From contig CALGWX010000216.1 of the NCBI GenBank assembly GCA_937936215.1, positions 1 to 6,692 of the forward strand: a DNA stretch of 6,692 bases. The letters are read 5' to 3'. Position 1 is the stretch's first letter, and every line of letters starts with the position of its first letter. The translations under genes were made by a program, and so were the position numbers. The notes below the pieces were generated by a model that made no database searches, was not told the DNA's origin, and saw only the letters and a list, made by a program, of their open reading frames with translations. The stretch comes from an uncultured Burkholderiaceae bacterium (GTDB lineage Bacteria; Pseudomonadota; Gammaproteobacteria; Burkholderiales; Burkholderiaceae_F). Of the stretch, positions 6,203 through 6,692 are shown in pieces.

Positions 6203-6610
6203 TCAGGCCACGTGGATTCGCGCCGCCAGCGCCTGCAGTTCCTGAAGCGGCGGCTCCTTGCGCGGCCAGATGAGCCCGACGCCGTCGCCGGAATGCCGCG
6301 GCAGCACGTGCACGTGCACATGCGGCACCGTCTGCCAGCCCGCGGGCCGATTGGCTTGCAGCAGCGTGATGCCTTCCGGCGCGAAAGCGGCCTGCACCGC
6401 GCGCGCCACGCGGGCGACGGTGCGAAACAGCGCCGCCACCCCGTCATCGTCGAGTTCGAGGATCGTTTCGACCTGCCGCTTGGTGGCGACGATCACGTGC
6501 CCCGGGTTGACCTGCCCGGCGTCCATGAAGGCGATCGTGTGCTCGTTCTCGTAGACCTTCGCCGCCGGCAGCTCGCCGCGGATGATCCTCGTGAATACGC
6601 TCGGTTGCAT
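6203..6610 (-). CDS. HIT-family (Hint-like) nucleotide-binding hydrolase
   Basis: The product is a 135-residue histidine-triad protein of the Hint/HinT type. These cytoplasmic enzymes hydrolyse nucleoside phosphoramidates and similar adenylated compounds; the physiological substrate cannot be told from the sequence. The signature His-x-His-x-His is HVHVHV at 97-102, with His99 the expected nucleophile, in the context QTVPHVHVHVLPRHSGD. The N-terminal FTRIIRGELPAAKVYEN and FMDAGQVNPGHVIVATKR are typical of the family. The N-terminal CxxC zinc cysteines of many bacterial homologues (as in CIFCKII) are absent here (PSVFTRII). The C-terminus ends soon after the triad, as is normal. The ATG at 6610 is preferred over an in-frame GTG at 6667 because a strong ribosome binding site lies just upstream of it and the homologous region begins there. 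It faces proA and is not part of that operon. Confidence 0.95.
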   Translation of the reverse strand: MQPSVFTRIIRGELPAAKVYENEHTIAFMDAGQVNPGHVIVATKRQVETILELDDDGVAALFRTVARVARAVQAAFAPEGITLLQANRPAGWQTVPHVHVHVLPRHSGDGVGLIWPRKEPPLQELQALAARIHVA

Positions 6611-6614
6611 CGAA

Positions 6615-6622
6615 CCCTCCTT
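6615..6622 (-). promoter_or_regulatory. Shine-Dalgarno of the HIT gene
   Basis: On the minus strand the bases read AAGGAGGG, ending 4 nt before the ATG at 6610. This near-perfect complement to the 16S anti-Shine-Dalgarno fixes the HIT start and rules out the upstream GTG at 6667. It is the only strong ribosome binding site seen in the window. Confidence 0.85.
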
Positions 6623-6692
6623 GCGGCCCCCGCGCTCGAAGATGGCCCACGGCCCTCGCAAGCCCACCGCCCGCCGCGGCCCGCGCGCCGCA
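6623..6692 (-). other. Upstream region of the HIT gene, to window edge
   Basis: These 70 bases are extremely GC-rich and contain no AT-rich -10-like hexamer. The HIT frame stays open through them, but nothing homologous to the family is encoded. A promoter or an upstream co-transcribed gene may lie beyond the edge; I see neither here. Confidence 0.4.

Noticed and set aside
1..6692. A novel defence, mobile or biosynthetic system in the window
   Set aside because: Every substantial gene belongs to a known housekeeping family in a familiar order, with no transposase, integrase, toxin-antitoxin pair, CRISPR repeat or island-like composition shift apart from the leuS-lptE spacer.

Overview
The window is very GC-rich, with G or C at nearly every third codon position in the long genes. 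It looks like a Proteobacterial housekeeping locus, most probably Betaproteobacteria (Burkholderiales-like). That placement rests on the LeuRS sequence (start MQEKYDPQQVE, and NWDPVD in place of the cysteine-bearing NWCPND of E. coli) and on the gene order leuS-lptE-holA-proA. It is inference from remembered family patterns, not a database result.

Layout. Positions 1-138 (minus) hold the first 46 codons of a UvrD-type helicase, cut by the window edge. A 141-bp divergent intergenic region follows, with a -10-like hexamer facing each way. Then comes a plus-strand block that looks like one operon: leuS (280-2910, leucyl-tRNA synthetase), lptE (about 3153-3737, LPS-assembly lipoprotein), holA (3745-4782, DNA polymerase III delta subunit) and proA (4779-6065, gamma-glutamyl phosphate reductase). 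lptE and holA are 7 bp apart, and holA and proA share an ATGA overlap. leuS and lptE are separated by an unusual spacer rich in inverted repeats. After a 137-bp spacer between converging genes, a minus-strand HIT-family nucleotide-binding hydrolase gene (6610-6203) closes the window, with the only strong Shine-Dalgarno sequence seen.

The operon genes serve unrelated core jobs: tRNA charging, outer-membrane LPS insertion, replication clamp loading and proline synthesis. leuS-lptE-holA is the conserved proteobacterial core. proA sits where E. coli has nadD.

I found no mobile element, CRISPR array, tRNA, rRNA or sign of a new defence or metabolic system. The part that deserves a second look is 2911-3240. 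There the lptE frame stays open far upstream of its signal peptide, third-position GC falls, no ATG, GTG or TTG lies close to the signal peptide, and several compact palindromes are packed together.
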